Source: Symbiodinium natans (taxonomy: Eukaryota; Sar; Dinophyceae; Suessiales; Symbiodiniaceae). Taken from it: a DNA stretch of 64,000 nt. Shown one piece after another: positions 34,840-46,546 of this stretch; positions within the stretch are counted from its first letter, which is position 1; every line of letters begins with the position of its first letter. The notes beneath the pieces are model-generated. The model had not been told where the DNA came from. It ran no database searches and was given only the letters and a program-made list of their open reading frames with translations. Both the position numbers and the translations under genes were made by a program. Where the stretch lies: positions 232,501 to 296,500 of the forward strand of contig CAJNDS010002129.1 in assembly GCA_905221605.1 (NCBI GenBank), written 5' to 3'.

Positions 34840-35520
34840 CAGCCCTAAACCCTAAACACTACACCCTAAACCCTAAACCCTAAACCCTAAACCCTAAACC
34901 TAAACCCTAAACCCTAAACCCTAAACCCTAAACCCTAAACCCTAAACCCATACATAAGGCTAAACCGCATAAACACGGAGGAGCAAAGGCAAGACTTCTT
35001 AGGCCTCAAACACCTCCTTAATAGGGACCCCCTCTTCCTGTCTTTCCTGGAATCTGCGCCGACGCGCTGCCCCCACTTGTTCAAAAGACACGCCAAAGCA
35101 CTTGCATGCGCATGGCTGCCATAAAAAAAAAAACCTAAACCCTAAACCCTAACCCTAGAACCTCCCAGGCCTCCTGCAGGCGCTGCGCTGCAAGGCTGGC
35201 CATGGTGAGCTCGGCGGTGTCGCGCGCTCGCCGCTGCTTCTGCGCCTCGTTCAGGGCGTGCATCACCTCCGGGCAGACCCGGAGCTCGGTCACCTGCAGA
35301 GGTTTAGGGTTTCGGGTTTCGGGTTTAGGGTTTTAGGGTTTTAGGGTTTAGGGTTTAAGGGTTTAAGGGTTTAGGGGTTTAGGGTTTAGGGTTTAGGGTT
35401 TCGGGTTTCGGGTTTCGGGTTTCGGCTTTAGGGTTCAGGGTTTAGGGTTTAGGGTTTAGGGTTTAGGGTTTAGGGTTTAGGGTTTAGGGTTTAGGGTTTA
35501 GGGTTTAGGGTTTGCAGAGG
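34840..35520. repeat. Telomere-like blocks flanking an SPFH exon
   Basis: CCCTAAA at 34,840-34,950 and TTTAGGG, with a TTTCGGG variant cluster at 35,398-35,425, at 35,305-35,512. The latter fills most of the intron 35,294-35,732. Confidence 0.85.
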
Positions 35521-36315
35521 TGTAGGGCTTCGGGGATTAGGGGCTTGGGGTTTGAGGTGCTGTTTGGTCTTTGTGTTGGTGGGGTTGGCGGGCTCCTCTT
35601 GAATCGCTCTGCGTAGAGCAGTAACCTGCGAGTTTCAGGTGCCCCCTGAAACTTCAAAGCACCCCTAAACCCTAATTAAACCCTAAACCCCAAACCCTAA
35701 ACCCTAAACCCTAAACAACCATCTTCTTTGGCCAGTCTGTTCGCCTCCATGCGGTGGATGGTGAAGCCATAGCCGCGCACGTAGTCGGAAAGCTGGTCTC
35801 GGACGGACGTCGTCATCTCATCCTTCCTTCCGAACACCTCCTCCAGCCGCAGCCTTTGCAAGAATCCGCAGACCGGTCCTGTAAGGAAAGACCTCATCAG
35901 GCCATCAAAGTCCTCGTGCAAGAGCTTGTAGATGGCGTGCTTGGCCATCTTGGGCATCACCGAGTACTGGACGGTAATCTCTGCTGTGATGAACTCGTGG
36001 TCCCGCGTCTGTGTCGATATCGAACAGTGGTCCTCTTCCTCGCTGTTGGTTCGCGGGGAATGAGGGAATCAGGGTCCTAAATACATATATATATATATAT
36101 ATACATATGTATATGTACATATGTATATATATATATGTATATATATGCCCTCTAAGGGATTATATAGGGTACATTATTCCCCCATTCCCTACTGACCAAC
36201 AGTAAGCTTCCAGGCGTGTGGAGACGGCGCGGAAAGCGATGCACGTCCCGCAGAGGTCCAGCCCTGCAAAGCCGAAGCCAGGTCCCAGCAGTCTCTGGAA
36301 AGCCCCGAAGCGTTC
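35162..36315 (-). CDS. SPFH/band-7 domain protein (HIR-like), partial
   Basis: Exons 36,315-36,208 (36 codons), 36,038-35,733 (102 codons) and 35,293-35,162 (44 codons) are all phase 0. The reading is ERFGAFQRLLGPGFGFAGLD, then CGTCIAFRAVSTRLE, STQTRDHEFITAEITVQYSV, LRLEEVFGRKDEMTTSVRDQ, LSDYVRGYGFTIHRMEANRL, CPEVMHALNEAQKQRRARDT. This follows the plant hypersensitive-induced-reaction branch of the SPFH family: the GKF..LLGPG entry, the TKTKDNVF strand, the DEVFxRKxE...YGYxI core, and the PD..V..AMNE...R.R.A coiled coil. Such proteins oligomerise on membranes as scaffolds. The N-terminal exon, with its acylation or insertion sequence, was not found upstream, and the C-terminus beyond 35,162 is unresolved. 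Donors are GC, GC and GT. Confidence 0.8.
36043..36202. mobile_element. Family D terminal-inverted-repeat element that forms an intron
   Basis: The ends are CTGTTGGT and ACCAACAG, with inner arms GGGGAATGAGGGAAT and ATTCCCCCATTCCC, a (TA)n/TATATACA core (36,083-36,147) and CCTCTAAGGG. The SPFH intron is 36,039-36,207 by frame and phase, so only 4-5 bp at each side lie outside the element. This is how introner elements are arranged. Confidence 0.75.
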
Positions 36316-36339
36316 CTTGCACTAAAAGTATACTCACAT

Positions 36340-36445
36340 CATCATACAATAATAGTAGTATAATATACGAATATATTATAATATATTAAAATAAAAGTAT
36401 AATGATATAATGATCTAATAATATAATAATATAAGTGCTAGAGTC
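36340..36445. repeat. AT-rich stretch
   Basis: Runs of ATAATATAA-type sequence without coding potential, just upstream of the first found SPFH exon. Confidence 0.7.
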
Positions 36446-38690
36446 CTAAAAAGCTTGACATGGAAGAAGACTCCTCTTTAAAAAAAAGTACGACGAAAGC
36501 TGCCAGGAAAATCGGGCAGCCACTGCCACATACGTCTCTGCCGGCACATTAACCTGAAGGCAGCCAAGTGGAATAGGTTGAGCAAGGCCATGCGACGCCT
36601 TCCCCTCTCAAAACATGCCCCGCTGGTTTCGTCGTATGGCTACTCTAGGCTACTCTTCTACGCGCATTGTTGTGGCCAAGATACGCAGCAGTTCGTTCCT
36701 GGCAAGCAGCCGCGCTGCGGCTGCATGGGCCCATGGTGCGAAGCCGCTGGAGAAGGCGGGACGGGACGGAGATCTCAACCCGTTGGGGACTCAACCGGGT
36801 CTCTGCTTTTGGGCGGTAGCTACAAATCGCCCTAGATGTGAAGTCGATCGTGAAGGTCAGGACACGACCCGCTCGTCTGTTGAACTTTCAGACTCTGAGC
36901 CATCGGTGCAAGAGATCGCCTGGGGGAGAGACGGCAGGTATAGCCGACAGCTACAGGTGACCTTAAGACAGCGCCGCACACATGAACCTAAGCATGTTCA
37001 TTCCCATACGAGATGGGTCATGGTGAGGAGACAGGGTGAGGCCGCGTTTGCCCTGGTATTCAAGGCTCTCTCTCGCTGCATTCGCAGCTCGCCACAGGCC
37101 CTGAACGAGATGTCTAAGCACATCCCTGTCCCCTCTAGCTAGGGTATCTGTCGCTGATCTGCGCCCAAAGGGCACCATGCTTGGAGGACAGGTCTGCAGA
37201 AACTCCCGAGATCCTTTAAGCCTCCGGCTTCAGATCCTAGGCCTATTTTGTACACTAGAACCCTGTATTATCCACCATCCCCTCCACCTCATAGGGGGGG
37301 GGGGTTGTTCGCGTCCTTGCGAACCCTACCTTCGAACCACCAGCACCCCTCTCAGCGGCGGCAGCAAAGGGCTTGGAAAGCTGTCCATGGGCATTCCGGG
37401 CTCGGCCATCTTGGCTGCAAGGGCTTCCAGGTTGATGAAGGCTTTGAGTAGGAGGCTTCAGGAAGTTTCGGGCTGTTTGAGGGGGGGATTTCCGAGACTG
37501 CTGCAAGTCCCAGACAGTCTCACACATATATGGCACCAGGCTGGAAAGTTCTGATTCTGTCTTCCCACGCTTCAAATTGTCACCAAGGCCTTCGCAGGAG
37601 ACAGCCGCCTTGGAGATGTTGGCCTTCACGCGCGCGGCTCTGCAGATCGAAAGGAGACCCCGCAAACTCCATTTGAGCTGCCAGAACAAAGAGTTTTTGC
37701 CGATACCCCCACTGGCAAGTAAATGCCTTGCTGTGCATCTCACAGCTCACATTCTGCGCTTTCACTGCGACCGCATGATTTGCCGACCAGCACAACATTG
37801 AAAACAGCTTGCGCCAGCGGTGGACCAGAAGGAGCTCACATGATCAGCATCTGTCAGACTGTCAGGCAAGTCAAGCGTGCTGAATATGTACACCCGTTAT
37901 GTACAGGCAGTCTTTCTCCAGACTACGGTCGGTGGCTACCCCAGCACGTCAGCTGATCTGAGCTTCGGCCTTTGCATTCAGCTGTCATGTTCGCTGAAGG
38001 CAAACAGAGCGCAAGCACTGTTGGCGTGGAACCTGTGCGATCTTCACATCCAGCGCAAGCACCACAGCGTCACCACCTCGGAGCGGCAAGACGCCCTCTT
38101 CAGCTCTTTGCAACCACTCCTGATGTTCAGCAACTGCCACAGACAACAAACAGAAAAAGAGAAAGAGAAAGGGAGCGAGAGCGAGAGCGAGAGAGCATGT
38201 TGTCAGGGAATGCACGTCCACCACTGCTATTGTCAGCGAGCGGCCATTGTGCTCCTAAGGGAGAGGGGAGGGCGGAGTTGCGGACGGAGAAAGACAGGAA
38301 GTGAGACTTCAAAACAAGGAAGAGTCGTGTGCTATTCAATGCCACCATCACGACAGCATCTGTCCAACATGCACCTGAAAGTCTTCGCTGAGTACTGAAA
38401 CACGTTACAACCGTCACACGAACAGCGGACAGACCCCTACGACATGTTTAGCAAAACCATGCGCGCATCCAGCCAGCCAGCTCAGTTGAAAACTTGGGTT
38501 ACTCGCGCCCTAATGCCGAAAGCCTGAAGCCTGAGGCCCTGACATACCCTGAACCCAAAATCCTGAACTCTGAGAGCCCTACATAACCCAAACAAAACGA
38601 GGACGTTTCGAGGCTCCGGCCCCCGTACACCCCGCTTTCTAGCAGCTGGCGCCGCTGCGTCCGGAGCCAGGCCTGGTACTTCAAAGATGA
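36446..38690. other. Region without a supported gene
   Basis: Open frames up to 175 codons occur on both strands. The minus-strand stretch about 37,690-37,600 (LKWSLRGLLSICRAARVKAN, then ISKAAVSCEG) follows an AG acceptor and could be an exon. The plus-strand frame 36,615-37,142 has no support. An AG-rich tract (GAAAGAGAAAGGGAGCGAGA) lies at 38,150-38,195. Confidence 0.35.
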
Positions 38691-39310
38691 TAAGTAGATG
38701 TTATAATTAAACATACAAGAATGTAAGAATAAACAAACAGAGTAACACAACAATATAACAAGCTCACAATATAATATTCCAGAATATTCTTATAAGAATA
38801 TAAGAATATAAGAATATAAGAAGATAAGAATATCAGAGTGCACTAAAGCAATACTATAACCATACAACACGAACATAATGTGCAAAAATAGAAACGCAAT
38901 GACAAAATCCATATACTAAATGAACAAAAGGCAATATATTAATGTACTAATTTATTAATATAAGAATATTCACATAGTAGAATATAATATAAATACTAGA
39001 TAATTATAAAAACATATAACAATACATCAATAGCTTATATATTGATATAAGAATGTTGGTATGCGAATAAACGAATATAAGAATATAAGAATAGAAGCAA
39101 GCTATAAGACGACAAGAAATAAGAATCCAAACGCTGTATCATAATAATAGTAGTAATACTAATAACAAATATAGTAACATATCAATACAATAATACAAAG
39201 GTATAACAAAACACGCATACAAAAAACAATATATATATATATAACAGTATATTAATAAACAATATAAAAACACATCAATATACGAATATAGTCATATAGT
39301 GAAATTAATA
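38690..39310. repeat. AT-rich block of AAGAATATA units
   Basis: About 600 bp of AT-rich sequence with degenerate ATAAGAATAT repeats. It has no open frame of note and differs sharply in base composition from both flanks. Confidence 0.7.
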
Positions 39311-39769
39311 TTTGGGTGCTTCAAAGATCTTCGAGTTCCTCGACTCCGAGCTGACGGTTTTTAGGGTTTCGGAGTTGCGGGTTTAGGGTTTAGGGCAACT
39401 CAGTTGAGGGGGCTTTCGCAAGAAATGACGAGGGACTAGGCTTTCATCGGGGTTTAGGGCTTTGGTTCGGGGATTCTTGGCTTCGTGGCATCACTTGGCA
39501 TCAGCTTTCAACGGGCCCCTGGACCCTTCTGAGCGGCCGAACCAGGTGCTGCTGCGCTTGTTGAGGGTCCTGCAAATCGCATTAGCGTGCATTGCCAGAA
39601 CTCGCAGGAAAAAGACTCAGCGCAGATGGAGGGATCAGACAGTCTGCCACGACATTGCTTCGTCCACATTCAGATAATACGGCGCATGAAGTTCAGAAAA
39701 CATCGTAATGCACGTTGTCTTTCCTGCGCCTTCAGATATTTGGAATCGCTCATGCGAGTCTGTCAGACC

Positions 39770-40018
39770 CTTGAGGCACTGTCTTTCTTTGCCTGCCGGA
39801 ATTCTTCGAATTTGTCGTTGACCTTTTTCTCCTTCTCCTGAGTTGGTGCACCGGGAAGCAGTTTCGCCGGAGCCATCGGCCATGGCCGGTGCACTCCACA
39901 AGCTGGCCTTTCTGGGAGTTGGCTCATCCTCTGCTCCATGTGCTCCTTCCTTTGATGGGCCTCCTCCTGCTTGCTCCAGAACATGATGGTCCTCTGCTTG
40001 TTGATGGTACAGTAACCG
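39770..40018 (-). CDS. Charged coiled-coil exon
   Basis: The minus strand reads TINKQRTIMFWSKQEEAHQR, KEHMEQRMSQLPE and, further on, TQEKEKKVNDKFEEFRQAKK, then DSASR with an AG/GTCTGA donor. The middle is Pro-rich (GVHRPWPMAPAKLLPGAP). The sequence is strongly protein-like, of unknown family. The 5' boundary is approximate. Confidence 0.55.
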
Positions 40019-40477
40019 CTTGCTTTTGCGTGGCACGAGCATGCATTAGATTGGTGATGTCATGAAGGAAGCCTCTCTCTAGTGGCTGAGGTTGAACTGC
40101 CGGCTGCCCTGGATGCAATGCTAGAAGATTCTGCGTTTCCGCGGCTGAGTCGCGTGGGGGTCCTCTTGCTTCTCCATAGCTTCGCACACGGCCAGGCAAG
40201 AACTGACAAAACAACAATCACCACATCGCTTCATGTAGCCCCTAAACCACTTTTTTGCCACTGGACTGAAGGCAAGTCAGCCCCTAAACCCTAAACCCTA
40301 AACTCTGAATTGCATGACCTTTCCCCACTGTCCTGCAAGGTCCTCGCTGGACCCGTGGAGGGCCTAACAAAAACCGCAGGCGGACCAAGGCCCCCAACAT
40401 CAACATCTTCATGCAGACACAACATCTATCTGTATCTACATACATCTCTGTCAGATATTCTTTCTTGATTATAATAC

Positions 40478-40479
<2 letters not shown>

Positions 40480-40522
<43 letters not shown>

Positions 40523-40665
40523 TATGCATATGTATACATATACATACGTACATACATACCTACCTACGTACGTGCGTGCGTGCGTACGTACGTACATACA
40601 TATACATATATGTAGATATATATATATATATATATCTACATATATATATATATATATCATATCCA
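40480..40665. repeat. (TA)n / (TACG)n / (TGCG)n microsatellite cluster
   Basis: Two (TA)n tracts flank a run of TACATACG/TACGTGCG units. Almost the whole stretch is alternating purine-pyrimidine. Confidence 0.85.
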
Positions 40666-40795
40666 TACATCGTGTCTTCTTTTGTTGTTTCAGAAGTATC
40701 GGCACGAGGGCCCCTGCTCTTTTGGTGGGCTTTGGGCAGGGCTCCCTCGGCTGCGGTCCCAGCTCGACCTGGCTGAGGGAACCCAAAAAGGGAGG

Positions 40796-40897
40796 TTTAG
40801 GGTTTAGGGTTTAGGGGTTTAGGGGTTTAGGGGTTTAGGGGTTTAGGGGTTTAGGGGTTTAGGGGTTTAGGGGTTTAGGGGTTTAGGGGTTTAGGGT
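40796..40897. repeat. (TTTAGGGG)n octamer array
   Basis: Three TTTAGGG heptamers followed by about ten uniform TTTAGGGG octamers, like the array at 29,125-29,255. Confidence 0.9.
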
Positions 40898-40952
40898 TTG
40901 GGGACCTGGTCCGCTTTCAAAAGCTTGGGGTCGAAGCTGTAAGTTCGGCCAC

Positions 40953-41056
40953 GGGGTAGTTCCTTTACATTCAGGTCCCTTCTTGCGGGTTCTTATGTTA
41001 AGGGTGCCGTACTCTATAGGGGGCCCCGACAAGGAACCCGAATCTGAGAACTACCC
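40953..41056. mobile_element. Family C inverted-repeat element
   Basis: The ends are GGGGTAGTTCC and GAGAACTACCC. Internal AGGTCCCTTCTTGCGGGTTC and GAACCCG arms and a central ACTCTATAGGGGGCCCC are present. Confidence 0.6.
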
Positions 41057-41059
41057 ACA

Positions 41060-43220
41060 TGGGGCATGGGAGGAAGTATGCCTGCGCGCGCGATCCGGAC
41101 AGCTGTCAAAGTTGCTCTCAAGTGGGCACCATCCTGGTGTTCACCATGCTCGCACTTCTGGCAAATCATGTCGGATCTGCGCCAAGTTCGCCAACTCCTC
41201 CCGGACCTGCGATTCGCAGCGAACAGTCAAAGGTCAAGCAGTCTATATTCAGGCTCAGGCATTCGAACTGTTGCTTAAGGGTGCTGCAAGAAGCACACGC
41301 CACACTGCCCGCTGCAGAGAGACTCTGATCAACCCTCTCCAGTCTTCGGAAGGGCCGGTGCCTTTCGCAGAGCCTGGGCGATGCCTTGAGACATTCCCTC
41401 GGAGGCGGAGGTTCCTCAGAGTCAGGTGTGGCGCATTCGGGACTCAGGTGGTTTACTGTACGGCTTGAAGGAGGCTCAGTCTTCTGAGAAGTGGATTGCC
41501 GCCAGGCCCCCCGGCCGAACACACCAAGCGCCGTCAGGGCCTTCTCCTGGAATGGGAGAGACAAGGCCCTGCGCGGCCATGCAAACTTCACACCCCGCCT
41601 GAGTGGCCACTGCTGCAGGGGCAGAGGAGCCGAGAAGCCGGCCACAAAGCTCTTCAACCTGCAAACCCCACATCGCTCAAGCACCTCTGCGTTCAACGCT
41701 GCGCGCGCGGCTCGGGGCAAACATAATTCTATGAAAGTCATGGCGGGTTTTCCTCGCTCACGCGCTCACACCCTTGGAATCGCATGCCAGGTTAACCGAC
41801 TTTCTAACGAAGGATGCGGCGTGAAATCCAGAACATACTCAATGACATTCACTACCAAGCGAGGGGGATGGGGTATCGGATTTGGCGGGTGAGCCCCCTG
41901 GTCGGTTGAAAAGTTCGAGCCGGTTTCTTGGAGTCCGAAACTCTTTGGTGCCGTCCGTGTCTTCGAGGTTCACTGCATCGGGGTTCGGAACCCTTTTCCC
42001 ATCCATTGTGGCCGCATAAAACGATGACCATCAAAGAGCGACGATCTTCAGCATTCACGGCGAGGAGCCCTCTGGAAATATGGTGTGTATGCGTGCCGCT
42101 TTGATGCAGCGCCACGTTCGATTTGTGTTGCTCTGCTTGGGGCACCCGTTGCAGGAAAGCGCGGTCGCCTTGGCACACGGAAGACTTCTTCTCCGAGCGT
42201 GAAGTTTGTTCGTCGCAACTGTGCGCTGGCACACATGTGGGGTGGCTGCCTCAGTGTGCTCACAAAAATCTTGGTGGGCTTAGATGGTCGCAAGACTCCC
42301 TCCCAGAAAACCCCTGTCTCACCACACGTCATCGCAAGCCCAGTCCGTCCTTTTGCTTGAAGTGATCTCGAGAAGCGGCGATGGCCTCCATCGCTGAAGA
42401 AAAGGTGCAGTTCGCAGCACACTTATGTGCCAGACATGATGCCTACCGTCTGCCATCAGAGGACCGTAGGGGCGCTTAGTACTTGGCACAAAAATCCACC
42501 AAACTGCGAGGCCCCCCCCCCCAAAAAAAAAAAATATACAGAAAACTAGGAGACTCGACTCTCAGCGCCTCCCCGCGGACTTGCTGCTCTCTGAGGCGCC
42601 TCTGGAGGGGGGAGCGGGGTGGGGGGTAGGGTCTCTTACTGAAGTGTTGTGAAGGTTTGGGAGGGATTAGGGGCCAGGATGTAGGCTTGGTGTTGGGGGT
42701 TTAGGGTTGCTGTACAAGCCTACATTTTGGGGTTGAAGTTGGTGTTTGGGTGCTGCAGAGTTAGGGCCGGGGTGGGCTTGAGGCATTGAAGGTATCTGGT
42801 CTTTAGTTGCTGTGTGTTGCGGTCTTGCTGTGGCACAGGTGCTGAATACCACAGACTTGAACTGACTCTTGCTGCGAGTCTCGCACAAAAGCCAACACGC
42901 TTTGTAAAAAGCGACTGTCAACTCACAAACCCTGAATCCTCTGGCAGTTGCAGATGCAACCAGGACACATACGTAGCTCGTGCAACTCCTGCAAATGCAG
43001 CAAGGTACAGGACGGCTTTGGAAAGTCTATAGTAACACGGCACCTCCATCAAGGAGGGAAGCGACCACTTGGGCTTAAAGGCGTCTGGACCATGCCTGCT
43101 GCTCACTTCCTTTCAGCGACTAAACACGAAACCTCGGCTTAACCCCCCGGCTGCCTCAGAAACCCTGCCTTGCAAAACCCCCATGTTCGCTGCATGAAGT
43201 GGCAAAGGTCGACTTGACTT
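41060..43220. other. Region without a supported gene
   Basis: Long overlapping frames on both strands (191 codons minus at 41,166-41,741; 161 plus at 40,983-41,468; 133 plus at 41,491-41,892) mask each other in GC-rich sequence. None shows a motif. A poly-C/poly-A tract lies at 42,513-42,534. Confidence 0.4.
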
Positions 43221-43309
43221 TAGGCTCTAAGCCTAAACCCTAGAAACCTGAACCCTGAGCCCCAAAAACCCAGCTTTGGGGTGTCCACTGGTAGGGTTTT
43301 AGGGTTCAG

Positions 43310-43580
43310 GGTTCAGGGTTTAGGGTTTAGGGTTTAGGGTTTAGGGTTTAGGGTTTAGGGTTTAGGGTTTAGGGTTTAGGGTTTAGGGTTTAGGGTTTAG
43401 GGTTTAGGGGTTTCGGTCTCTCCTCCTTCAGCTCCGGAGGGGGCGTCAGCATCGCCTCGGCTCAGCATCCCTTGGTGCCCCTCAGCCCCCACCCTAAGCC
43501 CATCTTAGGGTTTAGGGTTTAGGGTTTAAGGTTTAGGGTTTAGGGTTTAGGGTTTAGCGTTTAGGGTTTCGGGTTTAGGG
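43310..43580. repeat. (TTTAGGG)n blocks
   Basis: 43,310-43,410 (about 14 heptamers) and 43,506-43,580, separated by unique sequence with a possible exon at 43,430-43,495. Confidence 0.9.
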
Positions 43581-43693
43581 AGAGGACCCTAGAATACGCT
43601 AGAATACGGACCATACACCCCACAGAAGCCTAAAGCCCTAAGCCCAAACCCTAAACCCTAAACCCTAAACCTCATTTCCCAAATCCTTCGGGG

Positions 43694-46390
43694 CCCCTGC
43701 CCGAAGCTCCGCATCTCGCTGGCCCTTGGCCTCCTCAAGGCTCTGGAGCTTGGCAGAGGCGGCAGCAAGCTGGGCCTTCAAGGACACAAAGTGGGTTCAG
43801 GGTTTAGGGATTAGGGTTTAGGGTGTGTGGGGTGTGTAGGGTGTGTAGGGTGTGTAGGGTGTGCAGGGCGTGTACGGTGTGTAGGGTGGGTAGGGTGTGT
43901 GGGGTGTAGGGTGTAGGGTTTTCCGAGACCTTCAGAACACCAGAAAGGCCTGCAACACGATGAAGGGCATGAAGGCCGTGATGGGAAGCTCGGAGCTCCA
44001 GGTAGGGCTTAGGATGTCGGATTTTGTGGGTGGGGGCGGGGGGGTTACCGCAAGCGAAGAAGCAGAACTGTTCGCCAGGCGTCGCTCACAAAGCAAGCCG
44101 TGAAACCAAGGAACTGAACAGCAGTTGCAGGCGTCTACCCGAACCGGACCTCCATGCTGGACACCTGCTCCTGCAGGAACTGGCTGCGCGCCCGGGAGAG
44201 CTCGAGGCCTCCAGCGCGCAGGCGTGAAACTCTTGAAGTGCTACTTTGTCCTTCAGAAAGTGCGACAAATCCCACGGCTGTCTCCGGCTGTGTAGTGCCC
44301 TGAGGGAGGAGCTGTGCGCAAGCTCGGCCATCTCCTGCCTCAGCGCTGATCCGAGAGAGACGAGAGATAGCTAGCAGACCAAGTCCCATTGCACTGCTAC
44401 AGGGCAGTGGCTTTGCCGAATCCTCACGCTGCGCCACGGCCTCAGCTGCAGAAGCAACATGGCAGGAAAAAACATCGGAATGTTCACCCTTGTACTAACA
44501 GTCCTTAGTAGGGATTGTAGTAGTTCCGATTAGAATCCCTACTAAGGACTGTTAGTAGAAGGGGAACATCCCAACATTGGGAACCCTAAACCCCAAACCC
44601 CAAACCCTAAACCCTAAACCCCAAACCCCAAACCCTAAACCCTAAACCCGAAACCTCCAACCTTGGCGGACCGATTTTTTGGGGAGCGGGCCAACTCCGC
44701 CTCGCGCTTGGCCTCGAGCTGCAGGCTCCCCACCTCACCGCACTCTGCTTAGAAACTTCAAAAGGGTTTAGATTAGGGTTTAGGGTTTAGGGTTTAGGGT
44801 TTAGGGTTTAGGGTTTAGGGTTTAGGGTTTAGGGTTTAGGGTTTAGGGTTTAGGGTTTAGGGTTTGGGGTTTGGGGTTTGGGGTTTGGGGTTTGGGGTTT
44901 GGGGTGTGTCAGGGGACCCCTTTTGGTGGCTCTTGGGGCCTTTTGGGGGCTTCCTGGGGGCTTTCCTGGCCCTTCCGGGGTAAAATGAAGGGGTGCCCAA
45001 AACCATCGATTTCAGTACAAAAAAATCGCACTTTTCATTGCTGGTACGGGCATCCTGGGGTCCCCCTTCTTTTAGGGGGCCTTTTGAAGTCTTTTGAAGC
45101 CTTTTGGTGGCTCTTGGGGTCTCTCGGGGCCCTGTTCGGACCTTCGGCGTGTCAGGGGCCGTAGAGGCTTTATTCATTTGAAGGTCAGGGAACCTATTAA
45201 TTTTTTTCGCCAATGAGTATTTCAATCGCTAGGGTTTAAGCTGGGGGTAAAGGTGGTCTGGGTGCCGGCCATCCCTTAGCCGAGTACTGACGTTGTCGTA
45301 AAATAGGCCGATCTCCGTCGGGGTCTGTCGCTCGACGGAAGCGACCCCTGACTTAGTTTAGGGTTTAGGGTTGAGGGTTTAGGGTTTAGGGTTTAGGGTT
45401 TAGGCTTTAGGGTTCACGGTTTGGGGTTTGGGGTTTAGGGTTTAGGGTTCAGGGCACAAAGGGCAACATAGCGCAACACCTTTTCTGTTCACCCCCTACC
45501 CTTTTTGTTAATCCCCCCCTGTGTGATGAAACCCCGAGCCGTTCTTCCTACCCCGAGGTAGACTAGTCGAGCTGTTCAGCAAGCTGGATTTCTTGAATAC
45601 GGAAGTGAATTTAAGAAACTTCGCCCTACCACGGTGCCTACCTCTCTTGCGTACGAGGCTGTCACACGGGCTTCCTCCGCATTGATGGAGATCTCTTTCT
45701 GCTGAAGCTCCTACGCAAGGCTGCGAACTGCCAGCTAACTTCAATTTTAGACCCAAAACGAAACCCACCCCGAGTGTCCTGGAGCTTCTTCCTTACAGTT
45801 GCCTCCACGTGCTGCATCCTGGCCTTTCAGACAGAAACCATCAGCATGGATGCCGGATCAGCCCCCTCTCATGCCACATCCTGTACCACTCTGGGTTTGA
45901 GGGGGCCAAGCACAGAAGGCGCGAACCGAAGAACCTCCGAAAAGCGGGCCTGGCGCTGGGCGAAGTCCGCGGCCCGTGCCTCCTTTTCACTTTTGGGGAG
46001 TTCGGGGAGCGTCAGGCTTCATGACAAAAAGACAAAAAAGAGAGAAAGAGAGAGGTCGCGCCGAGCTTATGGCTTAAAGGGGCTTGTAGGGCCTCTGTGC
46101 GATTGCAGGCAGTCAAGCGTCCAGGGTTTGGGGACCAAGGACGCACGCCATTTGTCGGGCACCAGGGCATTTCTTTCGGTCCCCCGGCCTCCCGCTGGCG
46201 ATATTCCTCGTTGAGGCGGACCTGAAGCAGGCTTTTGATGGTTTTTGAAGTTAGGAACTCCCGCTCGGATTGTCGGCTTTCGGAGGTTTGGGTTTTTGGA
46301 GGGGGTTTAGCCTTCCTGCAGTCAAGCCGAGCTGCTTTAAGGTCAGCCTCCTGCTCTGCCAAGTAGTTCCTGAACTTATCCTGACGAGTC
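43694..46390 (-). CDS. Coiled-coil exons, second cluster
   Basis: Minus-strand exons in heptad-like composition: about 46,390-46,300 (DKFRNYLAEQEADLKAARLD), about 46,230-46,165 (LLQVRLNEEYRQREAGG), about 45,990-45,915 (KEARAADFAQRQARFSEVL), 44,733 to about 44,680 (VGSLQLEAKREAELAR), about 44,215-44,150 (LELSRARSQFLQEQVSSMEV) and 43,775 to about 43,700 (AQLAAASAKLQSLEEAKGQR, then DAELRA). One stretch at about 45,340-45,240 (TPTEIGLFYDNVSTRLRDGR) looks coding but not coiled coil. Telomere-like blocks lie between exons (44,580-44,650; 44,768-44,905; 45,357-45,450). Whether this is one gene is not established, and phases were not all checked. It resembles the 7-10 kb cluster in composition and intron content. 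Confidence 0.45.
43815..43920. repeat. (GTGTAGG)n-type array
   Basis: About a dozen GGTGTGTAGG / GGGTGTGT units following a short TTTAGGG start. It looks like a locally amplified telomere-repeat variant. Confidence 0.75.
44475..44574. mobile_element. Family A MITE-like element
   Basis: CGGAATGTTCACCCTTGTAC at the left and GAAGGGGAACATCCCAA at the right, with inner CTAACAGTCCTTAGTAGGGAT and its complement. The arms are close to perfect. CCCTAAA heptamers begin 10 bp beyond the right end. Confidence 0.7.
44580..45450. repeat. Telomere-like blocks including (TTTGGGG)n
   Basis: CCCTAAA/CCCCAAA at 44,580-44,650. TTTAGGG at 44,768-44,862 passing into six or so TTTGGGG copies at 44,863-44,905. TTTAGGG at 45,357-45,450. 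Confidence 0.85.
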
Positions 46391-46433
46391 TGCAATTTCC
46401 GAACAGAAGCGCGTATGGATTCGCAGAGCAGAG

Positions 46434-46546
46434 ATATGGGGGTTTCCGAAACTAGGGGTATCTGATGGTATCTTCTCAGGGTCCTTACTCTAAGGGAATC
46501 TTGGGTCTATTTAGGGGTCCCTAATCTTCGTAAACCCCCATCATAT
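46434..46546. mobile_element. Family B MITE-like element
   Basis: The ends are ATATGGGGGTTTCCGAA and TTCGTAAACCCCCATCATAT. The interior GGGGTATCTGATGG and AGGGTCCTTACTCTAAGG match the layout of the copy at 22,579-22,681. A partial copy reads at about 46,888-46,945. Confidence 0.6.

Noticed and set aside
36615-37142. 175-codon plus-strand frame
   Set aside because: No motif, opposite to the strand of all supported genes, and overlapped by open minus-strand frames.
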